From assembly GCF_002211365.1 (NCBI RefSeq), contig NZ_LOKZ01000023.1, positions 1-64,000 on the forward strand: a stretch of 64,000 nucleotides of DNA. The letters are read 5' to 3'. How positions within the stretch are numbered: position 1 is the stretch's first letter; every line of letters begins with the position of its first letter. The notes under the pieces were generated by a model. It was given only the letters and a program-made list of their open reading frames with translations, was not told where the DNA came from and did no database searches. Below, in pieces: positions 9,065 to 17,428 of this stretch. Made by a program: the position numbers and the translations under genes. The DNA comes from Rhizobium sp. R711 (GTDB lineage Bacteria; Pseudomonadota; Alphaproteobacteria; Rhizobiales; Rhizobiaceae).

Positions 9065-10375
9065 ATGACCCGCAAGAGAGAAATCCATCTGGGCCTGTTC
9101 CTGCAGGGAGCCGGTCATCACGTATCCGGCTGGCGGCATCCGCATGCAGAGGCTGGCAGCGAGAATTTCGATCTTCTGCGCCGCGTGTCGCAGATCGCCG
9201 AGGCGGCCAAGTTCGACATGGTGTTCCTGGCCGACGGACTTACCAGCGGTGTTGACGCCCATCCCTCGACGATCGCCCGATTCGAGCCGCTGACGCTGCT
9301 ATCGGCGCTGGCGCTGGTGACCGACAAGATCGGACTGGCTGCGACATCGTCGACGACCTATGGCGAGCCCTATCACACTGCCCGCGCTTTCTCCTCGATC
9401 GACCACCTGAGCCAGGGCCGCGCCGCCTGGAACATCGTCACTACCTCCTATGCCCGCACCGCCAGCAACTTTTCGAAGTCGCACCCAGAGCATGACGAGC
9501 GTTATGCCGTCGCGGAAGAGTTCGTCGACGTGGTGCGCGGGCTGTGGGACAGTTGGGACGACGACGCGTTCGTCAAGGACAAGCAGAGCGGCGTCTATGC
9601 CGACCCGACCAAGCTCCGAACTCTCGACCACAAGGGCAGGTATTTCTCCGTCAAAGGGCCGCTGAACATTCCGCGCCCCCCGCAGGGCCACCCGATCCTG
9701 ATCCAGGCCGGCTCGTCCGGGCCGGGCCAGGATCTTGCAGCCCGCACCGCCGACGTGGTGTTCACCGCGCAGCAGAGCCTCGAAGAGGCGCAGGCTTTTT
9801 ACATAAGCCTCAAGGGACGTGTTGCTCGTTTCGGACGCCAGCCGGACGAAGTCGCCGTCATGCCGGGCTTCCTGCCGGTGATTGGACGCACCGCCAGAGA
9901 AGCCGCCGACAAGCTTGCAGAGCTCGACAAATGGACGGACATCAAAAGCGCCATGCCGCTTCTGGAAGAACGCATCGGCCATAGCCTTGCCGAGTACGAC
10001 CTCGACGGGCCGCTGCCCGATCTTCCGATCTCTGATCAATTGCGCAGCCGCGCCGAACTGCTGACCGCGCTGGCAAGACGCGAGAACCTGACCATCCGAC
10101 AACTCGCGCTGCGGGTTGCCGCCGGCCGCGGCCACCATATCGTCCTCGGCACGCCGGTCGAAATCGCCGACAGAATGCAGCAATGGTTCGAAAGCCGCGC
10201 CGCCGATGGCTTCAACGTCATGCCACCCTTTTTCCCCGGAGGCCTGGAAGACTTCACGCAGCTGGTCGTGCCGATCCTGCAGGAACGCGGCCTGTTTCGC
10301 ACCGAATATAGCGGCTCAACTCTGCGTGACCATCTCGGACTTGCCAAGCCCGCGCTAGTTCGCCCAGGGTCATGA
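9065..10375 (+). CDS. LLM-class flavin monooxygenase (NtaA/SnaA/DszA group)
   Basis: A 436-residue FMNH2-dependent monooxygenase of the bacterial-luciferase-like superfamily, nitrilotriacetate monooxygenase subgroup. Typical features are the N-terminal IHLGLFLQGAGHHVSGWRHP, FLADGL, SGRAAWNIVTT-like (QGRAAWNIVTTSYARTASNF near residue 125) and the HPILIQAGSSGPGQDLAARTAD stretch near residue 215. It needs a separate flavin reductase, which is not seen nearby. A TTG at 9047 overlaps the previous stop and would add six residues; ATG 9065 is given. It likely oxidatively cleaves C-N or C-S bonds of the compound imported by the upstream transporter. The exact substrate is unknown. Confidence 0.87.
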   Translation: MTRKREIHLGLFLQGAGHHVSGWRHPHAEAGSENFDLLRRVSQIAEAAKFDMVFLADGLTSGVDAHPSTIARFEPLTLLSALALVTDKIGLAATSSTTYGEPYHTARAFSSIDHLSQGRAAWNIVTTSYARTASNFSKSHPEHDERYAVAEEFVDVVRGLWDSWDDDAFVKDKQSGVYADPTKLRTLDHKGRYFSVKGPLNIPRPPQGHPILIQAGSSGPGQDLAARTADVVFTAQQSLEEAQAFYISLKGRVARFGRQPDEVAVMPGFLPVIGRTAREAADKLAELDKWTDIKSAMPLLEERIGHSLAEYDLDGPLPDLPISDQLRSRAELLTALARRENLTIRQLALRVAAGRGHHIVLGTPVEIADRMQQWFESRAADGFNVMPPFFPGGLEDFTQLVVPILQERGLFRTEYSGSTLRDHLGLAKPALVRPGS

Positions 10376-10464
10376 GCATCCGATATGAGGGACCTGACAT
10401 CGCTGTTGAAAAGCGTGGATCCGAACTACACCCGAGTTGCATGGTCTCGACAAATAACAAACCG

Positions 10465-10758
10465 TTGGCGCTGCATTTTGATCGAATACTCGGCGCTGAC
10501 CGCAACGGCACGACATCCCTGTTCGCCGTGATCGGCCAGTACTACCCACCTCACCGGGCGACTGAATCCCTCGACATCTTGAAGCGGATTGACGCCGAGA
10601 TGCCCAAGGGACCGGACGCGCGTTTGGTGATGGACAAACTATGCGACCCACAAGACGCCGAGGATCAAGGCCTGGCTCGCACGCCGCCCGTCACACAAAC
10701 GACCACCTCCTGGATCAATGAGGTCGAGCGGTGGTTTGCAGCGCTGACACGCAAGTAG
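10465..10758 (+). pseudogene. IS630-family transposase remnant
   Basis: The frame reads RNGTTSLFAV, then RIDAEMPKGPDARLVMDKL, then SWINEVERWFAALTRK. This is the order of the DDE-domain C-terminal half of IS630 transposases, where an intact protein has a D-N-Y-x-T-H-K motif and SWLNQVERWF. The DNYATHK motif has mutated to DKLCDPQ and the segment is shortened, so it cannot be active. It lies directly after the monooxygenase gene and marks the end of that catabolic island. Confidence 0.7.
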
Positions 10759-11050
10759 TTGCAAAGCGGCGTGCATCGCTCCACCGCAGAACTACCACAG
10801 GCGCCCTCACCATAGGTTGTAATAACATTTAATTCAATACCTGCGCTTTATTTCACGCACTGGATTTATACAGGGATCGTATGCACTTGAAATGGATCAA
10901 GGTTGCGCGCCAATCGATACGGACCCTACTATCGCGCCCAAACCGACAGCTCGCCAATCAATGTGTCGCGATACCGATACCATCCTCTGGACGACGTCGC
11001 CTTGATGGGATACGAACTGGCGACCTGCACGTTTCTCGCGCGTAAGTGCG

Positions 11051-11128
11051 CCTGATGTCGTGCAACAGCACCATGGTCGCTTTCTTCCGCAGGACAAGTC
11101 AGCATTGGCCGCCACGATTTCGAACTAG
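11051..11128 (+). pseudogene. Phage-type integrase C-terminal tail
   Basis: A 25-codon stretch ending in a TAG reads QQHHGRFLPQDKSALAATIS. This matches the tail of the integrase fragment at 14577-14927 (SHYGRFLPQAALAARI) and the HYGRF region that carries the catalytic tyrosine, here replaced by His. Apart from this, 10759-11235 shows no gene I can support. Confidence 0.45.
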
Positions 11129-11235
11129 GTCCAGAAAGCAGCGTGAAGAGCTGAGTCAGACAAAACTTAGGCCCAGCGCAACCTGATGCGAATGAGCGTT
11201 GTCATATGGCCTGCCTTTTCAAGCGGGCCTAACCT

Positions 11236-12297
11236 TTATCTCTTGAGAATGCCAACCATTCGATTGATAGCGCCCCAATATTCCTTGTGCATGGTTTCGG
11301 CTGCTTCCGAGATCGCCAGCTTCCACGCAGGCCCGCGATCCCATGCCTCTTCCAGAGCGTAAACCAGTGAAGGCCCATGGCCCGTGACCGGCAGGGCGTC
11401 GAATAGCATTCCTGCCTGTCTGAGGTCTTTATCCCGTTTGGCCTGGCCGCCGGCGTCATTTTGACGGCGACCGGCAATGATAAGCTTGTGCACCGCGTAC
11501 CTGCAAGGATCAGGGATGACAACTGAGATACCGGCACCATGTAGCAAGATCGAACGAACGGGATCGCGGATCAAGAAATCCATGAATCTTAGCGGTTCGG
11601 CTGACGCACCACCGAGAGCGGGCATCTTGGCGGGTTTGTCCGAATATTCTTCGGCTCCCCTGTTAGTCGTCATGAACTCGACCCTGTAACCGGTTTGATT
11701 TCGGAAGGCATGAGATCGAGAGCTGCCGCTGATATGCGGCACGGCGCGGAACGTTGGATCAAGCCCTTTTAGGAGATCGAGGATCGGCGGCAGCGAATCC
11801 GCCACCTCAGCGGAGATCGCGAAATCCTGGGCTATGTCTGCATCACCTGTTAGGATCGCCGCCGAAGGCAGACGGATGCCAAGATATGCCGAGTAGCATT
11901 GAAAAGCGACGGTGCCGATAAGAACACCGCGCAGCCGGAAGAGACCGGCCTTGGCAAGCGCCTGCACTATATCGCCGGTAAAGTGATCAGCGGCAATCAA
12001 ACCGGCTTCGCGCGTTAGCGTGGAAACGAACTTGCGGCGAGCCTTATAATCTGACTTCTTACCCTTGAAGGTTTCGACCCGTTCCGAAATCAAGGGATCG
12101 TCGGCAGGTCCGACATACCGGCGCTTCTGCCCACCCCCACCATCTGGTTGGTCGAAATACCAATAACGCCGACCATCGACTGCCACCGGCACGAATCTAC
12201 CCGATGGGGGAAAATCTTCCGCCCAATCATCGTCAAATGCCCGCTGCTGGAGTTCCGCGACCATGGTGCGGAACATGAGATCAATCTGCTTAATCAC
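11236..12297 (-). CDS. GSU2403-family nucleotidyltransferase-fold protein
   Basis: A 353-residue protein that I recognise as the GSU2403-type nucleotidyltransferase fold (Pfam NTP_transf_8). The N-terminal part has RYWYFDQPDGGGGQKRRYVGP. The nucleotidyltransferase core lies around residues 135-175 (RLRGVLIGTVAFQCYSAYLGI, then LTGDADIAQDF with the paired acidic residues). A C-terminal helical region has HKLIIAGRR and DLRQAGMLFDAL. The start is a GTG preceded by GAGG at a 5-6 bp distance. The family resembles AbiEii-type toxins in fold, but the function is not known to me. Its promoter region contains TAGTATA-type repeats that may be an operator. It stands between integrase debris and a broken aldehyde dehydrogenase. 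Confidence 0.75.
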   Translation of the reverse strand: MIKQIDLMFRTMVAELQQRAFDDDWAEDFPPSGRFVPVAVDGRRYWYFDQPDGGGGQKRRYVGPADDPLISERVETFKGKKSDYKARRKFVSTLTREAGLIAADHFTGDIVQALAKAGLFRLRGVLIGTVAFQCYSAYLGIRLPSAAILTGDADIAQDFAISAEVADSLPPILDLLKGLDPTFRAVPHISGSSRSHAFRNQTGYRVEFMTTNRGAEEYSDKPAKMPALGGASAEPLRFMDFLIRDPVRSILLHGAGISVVIPDPCRYAVHKLIIAGRRQNDAGGQAKRDKDLRQAGMLFDALPVTGHGPSLVYALEEAWDRGPAWKLAISEAAETMHKEYWGAINRMVGILKR

Positions 12298-12423
12298 GGC
12301 GGCCTCTATATCATTTTCACAAATATAGTATAGGTACGACCTGCAAGCAAGCTTGGCGGCTTTTGCCCCGTGGACGCTGCCCGCCCTCTCCTCGAATAAC
12401 AGTCATTCCCACTCGATCCTAAT

Positions 12424-12449
12424 TATACTAATTTTCAAAATCTAGTATA
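12424..12449. promoter_or_regulatory. TATACTA/TAGTATA inverted repeat upstream of the nucleotidyltransferase gene
   Basis: TATACTA at 12424-12430 and TAGTATA at 12443-12449 form a perfect 7-bp inverted repeat. A related element, TTTTCACAAATATAGTATAG at 12314-12333, resembles TTTTCAAAATCTAGTATAG at 12432-12450. The repeated TAGTATAG elements 17-150 bp upstream of a minus-strand start suggest an operator or promoter region. Function is inferred. Confidence 0.4.
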
Positions 12450-12451
12450 GC

Positions 12452-13776
12452 GCGGCTGTTGAGACCGCGTCATCGCCCTTCTCGTCGATCATAAGGATGC
12501 GATTTGCCGCGGCGCTGTCGGAGGATTTCAGCAGCCGCAGCGTCGAGGCGAGCCTGCTTCTCGATGTCTTCACCTGCATCGGCTCGCTTAAATACGCCAA
12601 GGCCCACCTTGCCGATTGGCTGAAGCCGGAAGAGCACGAGGCCCTGTTCCCGGATGCGGTGGCCGAGTGATCTATCAGCCGAAGGGTGTCGTCGGCATCC
12701 TGAGCCCCTGGAATTTTCCCTATCAGCTCGCACTTGCGCCGCTCGCCGGCATTCTGGCCGCCGGCAACCGCGCGATGATCAAACCGTCGGAGGTGACGCC
12801 GGCGGCCTCCGCGCTGATGGCAGAGCTGATCGCCCGCACCTTCGAAGAAACGGAGATCGCCGTCGTGCAGGGCGGCCCGGCGACGGGCACTGCCTTCACA
12901 TCGCTTGCTTTCGACCACCTGATCTTCGCCGGCGGCACCGCAATCGCTCATCATGTCATGCGGGCTGCGGCGGAAAACCTGACGCCGCTCACCCTCGAAC
13001 TCGGCGGCAAATCGCCCGTCGTCGTCGGTCGCTCCGCCGATCTCGCGGACGCGGCGCGCCGCGTCATGACCGTCAAGACGCTGAACGCCGGCCAGATCTG
13101 CCTTGCGCCTGATCATGTCTATGTGCCCGAGGAAAGCGTCGAAGCCTTTGCCGAACATGCGGTGGCGGCGGTCGGCGCGATGTATCCTACGCTGAAAGAA
13201 AATCCCGACTACACCTCGATCGTCAATGTCCGTCATCACGCCCGCGTCCAGGGCTTGATCGATGACGCCAGGGCCAAGGGCGCGCATGTCATGGAGATCA
13301 ATCCGGCGGCGGAGAACTTCTCTCAGCAATCGGCCCATCGCATAGCGCCGACTCTGATCCTCGATCCCACCGACGACATGCGCGTGCTGCAGGAGGAGAT
13401 CTTCGGGCCTGTGCTGCCGCTCATTGCCTATCGCGATATCGCCGAGGTCGTCGATCGCATCAATGCCGGGACGCGCCCGCTCGCCCTCTATTATTTCAGC
13501 CAGGATCGGGAAGAGGAGCGCCGCGTCCTCGACAATACGACCTCCGGCGGGGTGACGGTCAACGACTGCATGAGCCACGTGACGGCGGAGGGCCTGCCCT
13601 TCGGCGGTGTCGGCCGCTCCGGCATGGGCGCCTATCGCGGCAAGTTCGGCTTTCTCGCCTTCTCGCATCCGCGCGCCGTCTATCACCAGAGCAAGTTGGT
13701 GGAAGCGGAATATATGATGCGGCCGCCCTATGGCGACGCGATGCGCGGCTTCCTGGCCGCGATGATCTGCAAGTAA
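12452..13776 (+). pseudogene. Coniferyl-aldehyde-dehydrogenase-like gene, 5'-truncated and frameshifted
   Basis: From 12452 one frame reads the N-terminal aldehyde dehydrogenase region (EDFSSRSVEASLLLDVFTCI, then LKYAKAHLADWLKPEEH) and stops at 12671. The next part continues in another frame as YQPKGVVGILSPWNFPYQLA and runs to the natural C-terminus, with the catalytic stretch LELGGKSPVVVGR, LNAGQICLAPDHV (Cys) and EEIFGPVLPL. The shift and loss of a few codons at about 12665, together with the missing extreme N-terminus, mark it as a pseudogene of the CALDH type. A truncated product starting at 12616 could still be made, but it would lack much of the NAD-binding domain. Confidence 0.75.
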
Positions 13777-13883
13777 TCCCAAGAAATCCGTCCAGGGCGC
13801 CGCGACCGGGCAAAATATCACGTTGCTGGATTTGCACATCCGACAGCGGACGTATCAGAGTGGAGACCAGGCGTAGATTTCAT

Positions 13884-13910
13884 CACCAAATGGTGCTATC
13901 TATAACACCA
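13884..13910. promoter_or_regulatory. CACCA/TGGTG repeats ahead of vapBC
   Basis: CACCA-AA-TGGTG-10 bp-CACCA at 13884-13910 forms two overlapping inverted repeats, 20-46 bp upstream of the VapB start. This is the likely operator that the VapB/VapC complex binds. Confidence 0.5.
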
Positions 13911-13929
13911 AAATCAGGAAACCCAAACG

Positions 13930-14130
13930 ATGCGATCGACTATCAATCTCGACGACGCCCTCATGGAAAGGGCTAGGTCCTTAACCGGCACGAAAGAAAC
14001 CGCCACTCTGGTCCGCCAAGCGTTGGAGACGCTTGTTCGTGTGGAGTCGGGAAAACGCCTCATCGCCCTCGGCGGAACTATGCCGGATGCGGAGGCAGCC
14101 CCACGCCGCCGGAGCGCAGCTGCCAAGTGA
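13930..14130 (+). CDS. vapB: VapB-type antitoxin
   Basis: A 66-residue antitoxin. The first half (MRSTINLDDALMERARSLTG, then TATLVRQALETLV) is the ribbon-helix-helix-like DNA-binding domain of the VapB family that pairs with short VapC proteins. The tail is basic and Ala-rich. It overlaps the toxin start by GTGA and has a probable operator upstream. Assignment rests on sequence pattern and gene order. Confidence 0.85.
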   Translation: MRSTINLDDALMERARSLTGTKETATLVRQALETLVRVESGKRLIALGGTMPDAEAAPRRRSAAAK

Positions 14131-14510
14131 TACTTGCCGACACTTCCATCTGGATCGATCATTTCCGGCATGCCGATTTAGAGCTGGGTAGAATTATTGA
14201 GGACGATCGTCTCTTATGCCATCCAGCCGTGATCGGAGAGCTCGCACTTGGTAGCCTTCGGGATCGCAGTAGCGTAATAGCTTTCCTGGTGGCCCAGCGC
14301 GCAGCGTTCGTCGCGACGCACGACGAAGTCATGATGATGATTGATCGCCACGCCATTTTCAGTATGGGCATTGGCTACACAGATGCCCATTTGATGGCCT
14401 CAGTTCTCCTCGATCAACGAGCGGCCTTATGGACCAGGGACAAGCGTCTGCGGGCAGCGGCCGAAAAGGCGGGAGCTTCACTGCACACCCCTGCCAACGC
14501 GCGAAACTAA
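14127..14510 (+). CDS. vapC: VapC PIN-domain toxin
   Basis: A 127-residue PIN nuclease with the expected acidic positions: LADTSIWIDHF at the start, HPAVIGELALG around residue 35, GYTDAHLMAS near residue 92 and WTRDKRL near residue 108. The GTG start overlaps the vapB stop. It should be an Mg-dependent endoribonuclease, commonly aimed at tRNA or rRNA in this family. Intact. Confidence 0.92.
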   Translation: MILADTSIWIDHFRHADLELGRIIEDDRLLCHPAVIGELALGSLRDRSSVIAFLVAQRAAFVATHDEVMMMIDRHAIFSMGIGYTDAHLMASVLLDQRAALWTRDKRLRAAAEKAGASLHTPANARN

Positions 14511-14567
14511 CTGCAGTATCGAAGTGCTCATGCTGGTCGTGAGCCCGCCGAAGCGCAGAGTTCCCAT

Positions 14568-14582
14568 CGATACATTATGCGA
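14568..14582. repeat. 15-bp direct repeat, copy A
   Basis: CGATACATTATGCGA occurs here and again at 15696-15710. The two copies bracket an integrase fragment and a toxin-antitoxin locus, 1,128 bp apart. The core is partly palindromic (TCG...CGA), as expected for a recombinase recognition site. An attachment-site role is inferred. Confidence 0.45.
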
Positions 14583-14927
14583 CCATTTTGGCGCCTAGAA
14601 CATCAACAACCTGGCAACACGCCGTGCAGCGGCGCCGTAAACCGCCGTCTCGCGGTTTCATTGAAAATTTGGCGGACCGCGATCCAACGCTATGGGATCT
14701 ACAATCCGTACACTGGCCGTGGCGCCATCAAGGGTTTGCTGCCGCATGGCCCCCACAATGTCCGAGACGTTCTTGCCACCCATGTCCTCAAGCAGACCGG
14801 ATCCTATGAGCAGGCGAGCTACGCAATCCAGGACACACCGGAGATGGTCGCTAGTCACTACGGTCGGTTCCTGCCCCAGGCAGCGCTTGCCGCCCGGATT
14901 TTGAATCAGGTACGGGAAGCGGCGTAG
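14577..14927 (+). pseudogene. Tyrosine-integrase C-terminal fragment
   Basis: The frame carries AIQRYGIYNPYTGRGAIKG, then LPHGPHNVRDVLATHVLKQT, then DTPEMVASHYGRFLPQAALA. This corresponds to the last catalytic third of a tyrosine recombinase, with HNVRDVLATH in place of the H-x-x-R box and the HYGRF tyrosine. The N-terminal two thirds are absent and the first 20-30 codons of the frame look unrelated, so it is a remnant. It belongs to a different family from the integrase copies at 1164 and 22288. Confidence 0.65.
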
Positions 14928-14962
14928 TCAAAGCGATTCTACCCGAGCAACTTGATAGGCGT

Positions 14963-14975
14963 AGCACTAAGTGCT
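14963..14975. promoter_or_regulatory. 13-bp perfect palindrome at the start of the HigBA-like locus
   Basis: AGCACT-A-AGTGCT lies across the presumed translation start of the toxin gene. It is the likely autoregulatory operator bound by the downstream HTH antitoxin. Confidence 0.5.
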
Positions 14976-15346
14976 ATATGACGCGATCTCAGAACGGACT
15001 TTCAAAACGGCCTGGTTTTCCAAAGCAGCGAAGAAAGCGCGGATCTCCGACAAAGCCCTTTTGCAAGGCGATTGCGCAAGTCGCACGCGGACAGGCTGAT
15101 GATCTCGGTGGCGGCGTGTTCAAGAAGCGGCTCAACGACAACATGCATCGTTCGATCGTTCTGGCGAAAGCCGGTGAGTACTGGGTGTTCGCGTATTTGT
15201 TCGCAAAAAAGGATCGCGCAAACATCGATGACGACGAGCTCCTGGCTTTCCGGAAGCTCGCCGATCTTTATCGGCGCAAGACGCAGGCCGAGCTTGATGT
15301 CGAAATCGAGACCGGCGCGTTATTGGAGATTTGCAATGGCAACTAA
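14971..15346 (+). pseudogene. RelE/HigB-type toxin gene with a frameshift
   Basis: From the GTG at 14971 the first frame reads the family N-terminus FKTAWFSKAAKKARISDKAL. A run of four T at 15059-15062 then throws it out of frame. The next frame continues exactly with CKAIAQVARGQADDLGGGVF, then YWVFAYLFAKKDRANIDDDE and the RKLADLY helix, giving an otherwise normal toxin of about 120 residues. Removing one T restores a single reading frame, so this is a one-base insertion, a sequencing error or a slippery site. A conceptual start at ATG 14978 in the second frame gives a nonsense N-terminus. The downstream antitoxin is intact. Confidence 0.7.
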
Positions 15347-15659
15347 GCGCAAGTTTAAGAGCGATGCCTTTGAGGCGATCCATAGCGCCGTCGAAGACAT
15401 GTATAGGGCAGGCACGATCGATAAGGCGACCATGAAGACCTTCGATGACACTTGCCTGTCCATCCCGCAGGAACTGACGCCAAGCGAGATCAAGACGCTG
15501 CGCGAGAACAATCATGTCAGCCAGCCAGTGTTCGCGCGCTATCTAAATACCAGTGAATCGACGGTGCAAAAGTGGGAAACCGGCGCCAAACGGCCAAGCG
15601 GCCCAGCATTGAAGCTACTTTCAATCGTTCAGAAGCACGGTCTCGAAATGCTGTCTTAG
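15336..15659 (+). CDS. HigA-type XRE-family antitoxin
   Basis: A 107-residue antitoxin with a C-terminal Xre-type helix-turn-helix (LTPSEIKTLRENNHVSQPVF, then TSESTVQKWETGAKRPSGPA). This is the arrangement found with RelE/HigB toxins of the upstream type. ATG 15336 lies 8 bp inside the end of the toxin frame, so the genes overlap. It should bind the palindrome at 14963. With the toxin frameshifted, it may now be a solitary antitoxin. Confidence 0.85.
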   Translation: MATKRKFKSDAFEAIHSAVEDMYRAGTIDKATMKTFDDTCLSIPQELTPSEIKTLRENNHVSQPVFARYLNTSESTVQKWETGAKRPSGPALKLLSIVQKHGLEMLS

Positions 15660-15695
15660 GATACAGCCGCGAACACCAGCGCTCGCGGTTGCAGT

Positions 15696-15710
15696 CGATA
15701 CATTATGCGA
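15696..15710. repeat. 15-bp direct repeat, copy B
   Basis: CGATACATTATGCGA, identical to 14568-14582; see that entry. The bases that follow are also similar (TCTTTTCGGCCC here against CCATTTTGGCGCC), so the homology extends about 12 bp beyond the perfect core. Confidence 0.45.
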
Positions 15711-15789
15711 TCTTTTCGGCCCAGAGGGTGAACATCACAGCAACAAGGCTTGCAGGGCTCGTGGAAGCACAGTTCGCGTCCACGCTTAG

Positions 15790-16086
15790 GTCTACAAATG
15801 GCCGAAAGCAGAACTGATCGTTGCACTCGAAAGGGCGGGTATTCCAGGAGGGCCGATCAATAGCGTCGCCGAGGCGATCGACGATCCGCAGATCAAGGCA
15901 CGTGGGCTCAGGATCGCTCCGGAGGGCTTGCCCGGTTTAAGAACGCCAATTGGCTTCTCCCGCAGCCCCCTCACGCTCGACGGGGCCTCGCCGATTTTGG
16001 GTGCGGGAAGCTGGAGGTTTTCTCCGAAAAGTCGGAAACAGACACGAAATGACGATCGAAGCATCGGAAGGCTGATGTCAGATTAG
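15790..16086 (+). pseudogene. CaiB/BaiF-type CoA-transferase C-terminal remnant
   Basis: The frame reads LERAGIPGGPINSVAEAIDD, then ARGLRIAPEGLPGLRTPIGF and SRSPLTLDGASPILGAG. This is the characteristic C-terminal end of family III CoA-transferases (the G-P-I-N-x-V-x-E-A motif). No start codon or N-terminal domain precedes it; a stop codon lies just upstream. It is debris of a once larger gene. Confidence 0.65.
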
Positions 16087-16204
16087 TATAGCCTCATTCA
16101 AATCGCACGCCTTGAAGGAAATCGAACCTGGTCGCATTTTTTATCGAAACGTCGAAGTTCCAAGGATGCTCGGTGGCTGGAGACTGAAGCGAAAGTCCGA
16201 CAGG

Positions 16205-17428
16205 CTAGCGCCACAATGCCGATATTGGAACAGCGGACAAACGTTCCCCGAATGGGATCACCTTATGATGATCATACAAGACCATGCCGGAAACAAACCG
16301 TTCTCCGCATGCTTCGGCCAATATTCGCAGCCCCGAAAAATCGGAATTCGACACGGATGCTGCCGCCTTTATCTCGATACCGACGATCCGTCCTCTTCTA
16401 TCTTCGATGACGATATCGACTTCGTTCTGCTGCTTGTCACGAAAATGCGAAAATTCGAAGCGGGTTTGCCCGCCGCTGGCGAGTTTAAGGATCTCGCTAA
16501 ATACGAAAGTCTCTAGCAATGCGCCGAACTGACCCCTGTCGTCGCGCAGGCGGTCGAGAGAGAGGTCACGAAGGGATGCGAGAAGACCAGAATCGAGGAA
16601 GTGTATTTTCGGCGTCTTGGTCAGGCGTTTCAGTTTGTTCGAAAACCAGGGTTGCACGGTTCGAGCGAGGAACAGGTTCTCGAAGATGCCAACGTATTTT
16701 TGCGTTGTGATGTGGTTCATTCCGATGGCGGCGCCAATCCCGGAATAGTTCACGAGCTGTCCAGAATGTTCTGCCAGAATGCGTAACAGGCGCGGCATTT
16801 GAGCGATCTGCTCGATGTGCGCGACATCGCGAACGTCACGTTGAACGATCGCCTGGACATAATCCGCATACCAGTCCTGTCTGCGGCTCAAGGTTTTGCG
16901 AGCCGCAGCCTCGGGATATCCACCTGCCAGAACCACGGCCATCAGGTCGTCTCCGACGATTGGCTCTCCGGCCTTGGCTTCGTTTCGAAAGGCGTCGCGC
17001 AGGAAGTTGCTTCCGGCGGTTCTGATCTCGCTTTGTGCAAGCGGCAGCAATCGAACGACCTCCATGCGCCCTGCGAGCGAATCCGCCACGCGTGGCAGCG
17101 TCATGAGATTGGCCGAACCGGTCAGGAGGAAACGCCCTGGACGCTGGTCCGTATCCACACTTTCCTTGATCGCCAGCAACAGCTCGGGAGCGCGCTGAAT
17201 TTCATCGATGATGGCGCGATGCATACCTCTTACAAATCCAACTGGATCCTGTCGCGCTGCGTCCAGGGTCGTGGCATTATCCAGCGTGTAATACTCCATC
17301 CCCTCGTTGGCCATTTTCTTGGCCAATGTCGTTTTTCCTGCTTGTCGCGGACCTACGATCAGTACGACCCGCGTGTCTGACATGGCGTCGGCAACGCCTT
17401 GCTCAACGAGCCTTGGATATAGCGCCAC
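16205..17428 (-). CDS. AAA-family ATPase with DUF4143 domain
   Basis: A 407-residue protein with Walker A (GPRQAGKTTLAKK near residue 30), a Walker-B-like AIIDEIQRAPELLLAIKESV and sensor region (GRFLLTGSANLMTLPRVADS) in the N-terminal AAA_14 part. A DUF4143 domain fills the C-terminal half, with an endonuclease-like segment FSHFRDKQQNEVDIVIEDRRG (the D...E.D/V pattern of restriction-like folds) near residue 345. Such proteins are common solitary accessory genes whose role is not established. The gene is full length, with no partner next to it. Confidence 0.85.
   Translation of the reverse strand: MALYPRLVEQGVADAMSDTRVVLIVGPRQAGKTTLAKKMANEGMEYYTLDNATTLDAARQDPVGFVRGMHRAIIDEIQRAPELLLAIKESVDTDQRPGRFLLTGSANLMTLPRVADSLAGRMEVVRLLPLAQSEIRTAGSNFLRDAFRNEAKAGEPIVGDDLMAVVLAGGYPEAAARKTLSRRQDWYADYVQAIVQRDVRDVAHIEQIAQMPRLLRILAEHSGQLVNYSGIGAAIGMNHITTQKYVGIFENLFLARTVQPWFSNKLKRLTKTPKIHFLDSGLLASLRDLSLDRLRDDRGQFGALLETFVFSEILKLASGGQTRFEFSHFRDKQQNEVDIVIEDRRGRIVGIEIKAAASVSNSDFSGLRILAEACGERFVSGMVLYDHHKVIPFGERLSAVPISALWR

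Noticed and set aside
10897..11115. 72-codon minus-strand frame between the IS630 remnant and the nucleotidyltransferase gene
   Set aside because: Low-complexity, Cys- and Arg-rich translation with no domain. The plus strand here carries the tail of an integrase.
12442..13839. Minus-strand open frame of 465 codons opposite the aldehyde dehydrogenase remnant
   Set aside because: Antisense shadow with no recognisable domain; the plus strand carries clear dehydrogenase motifs.
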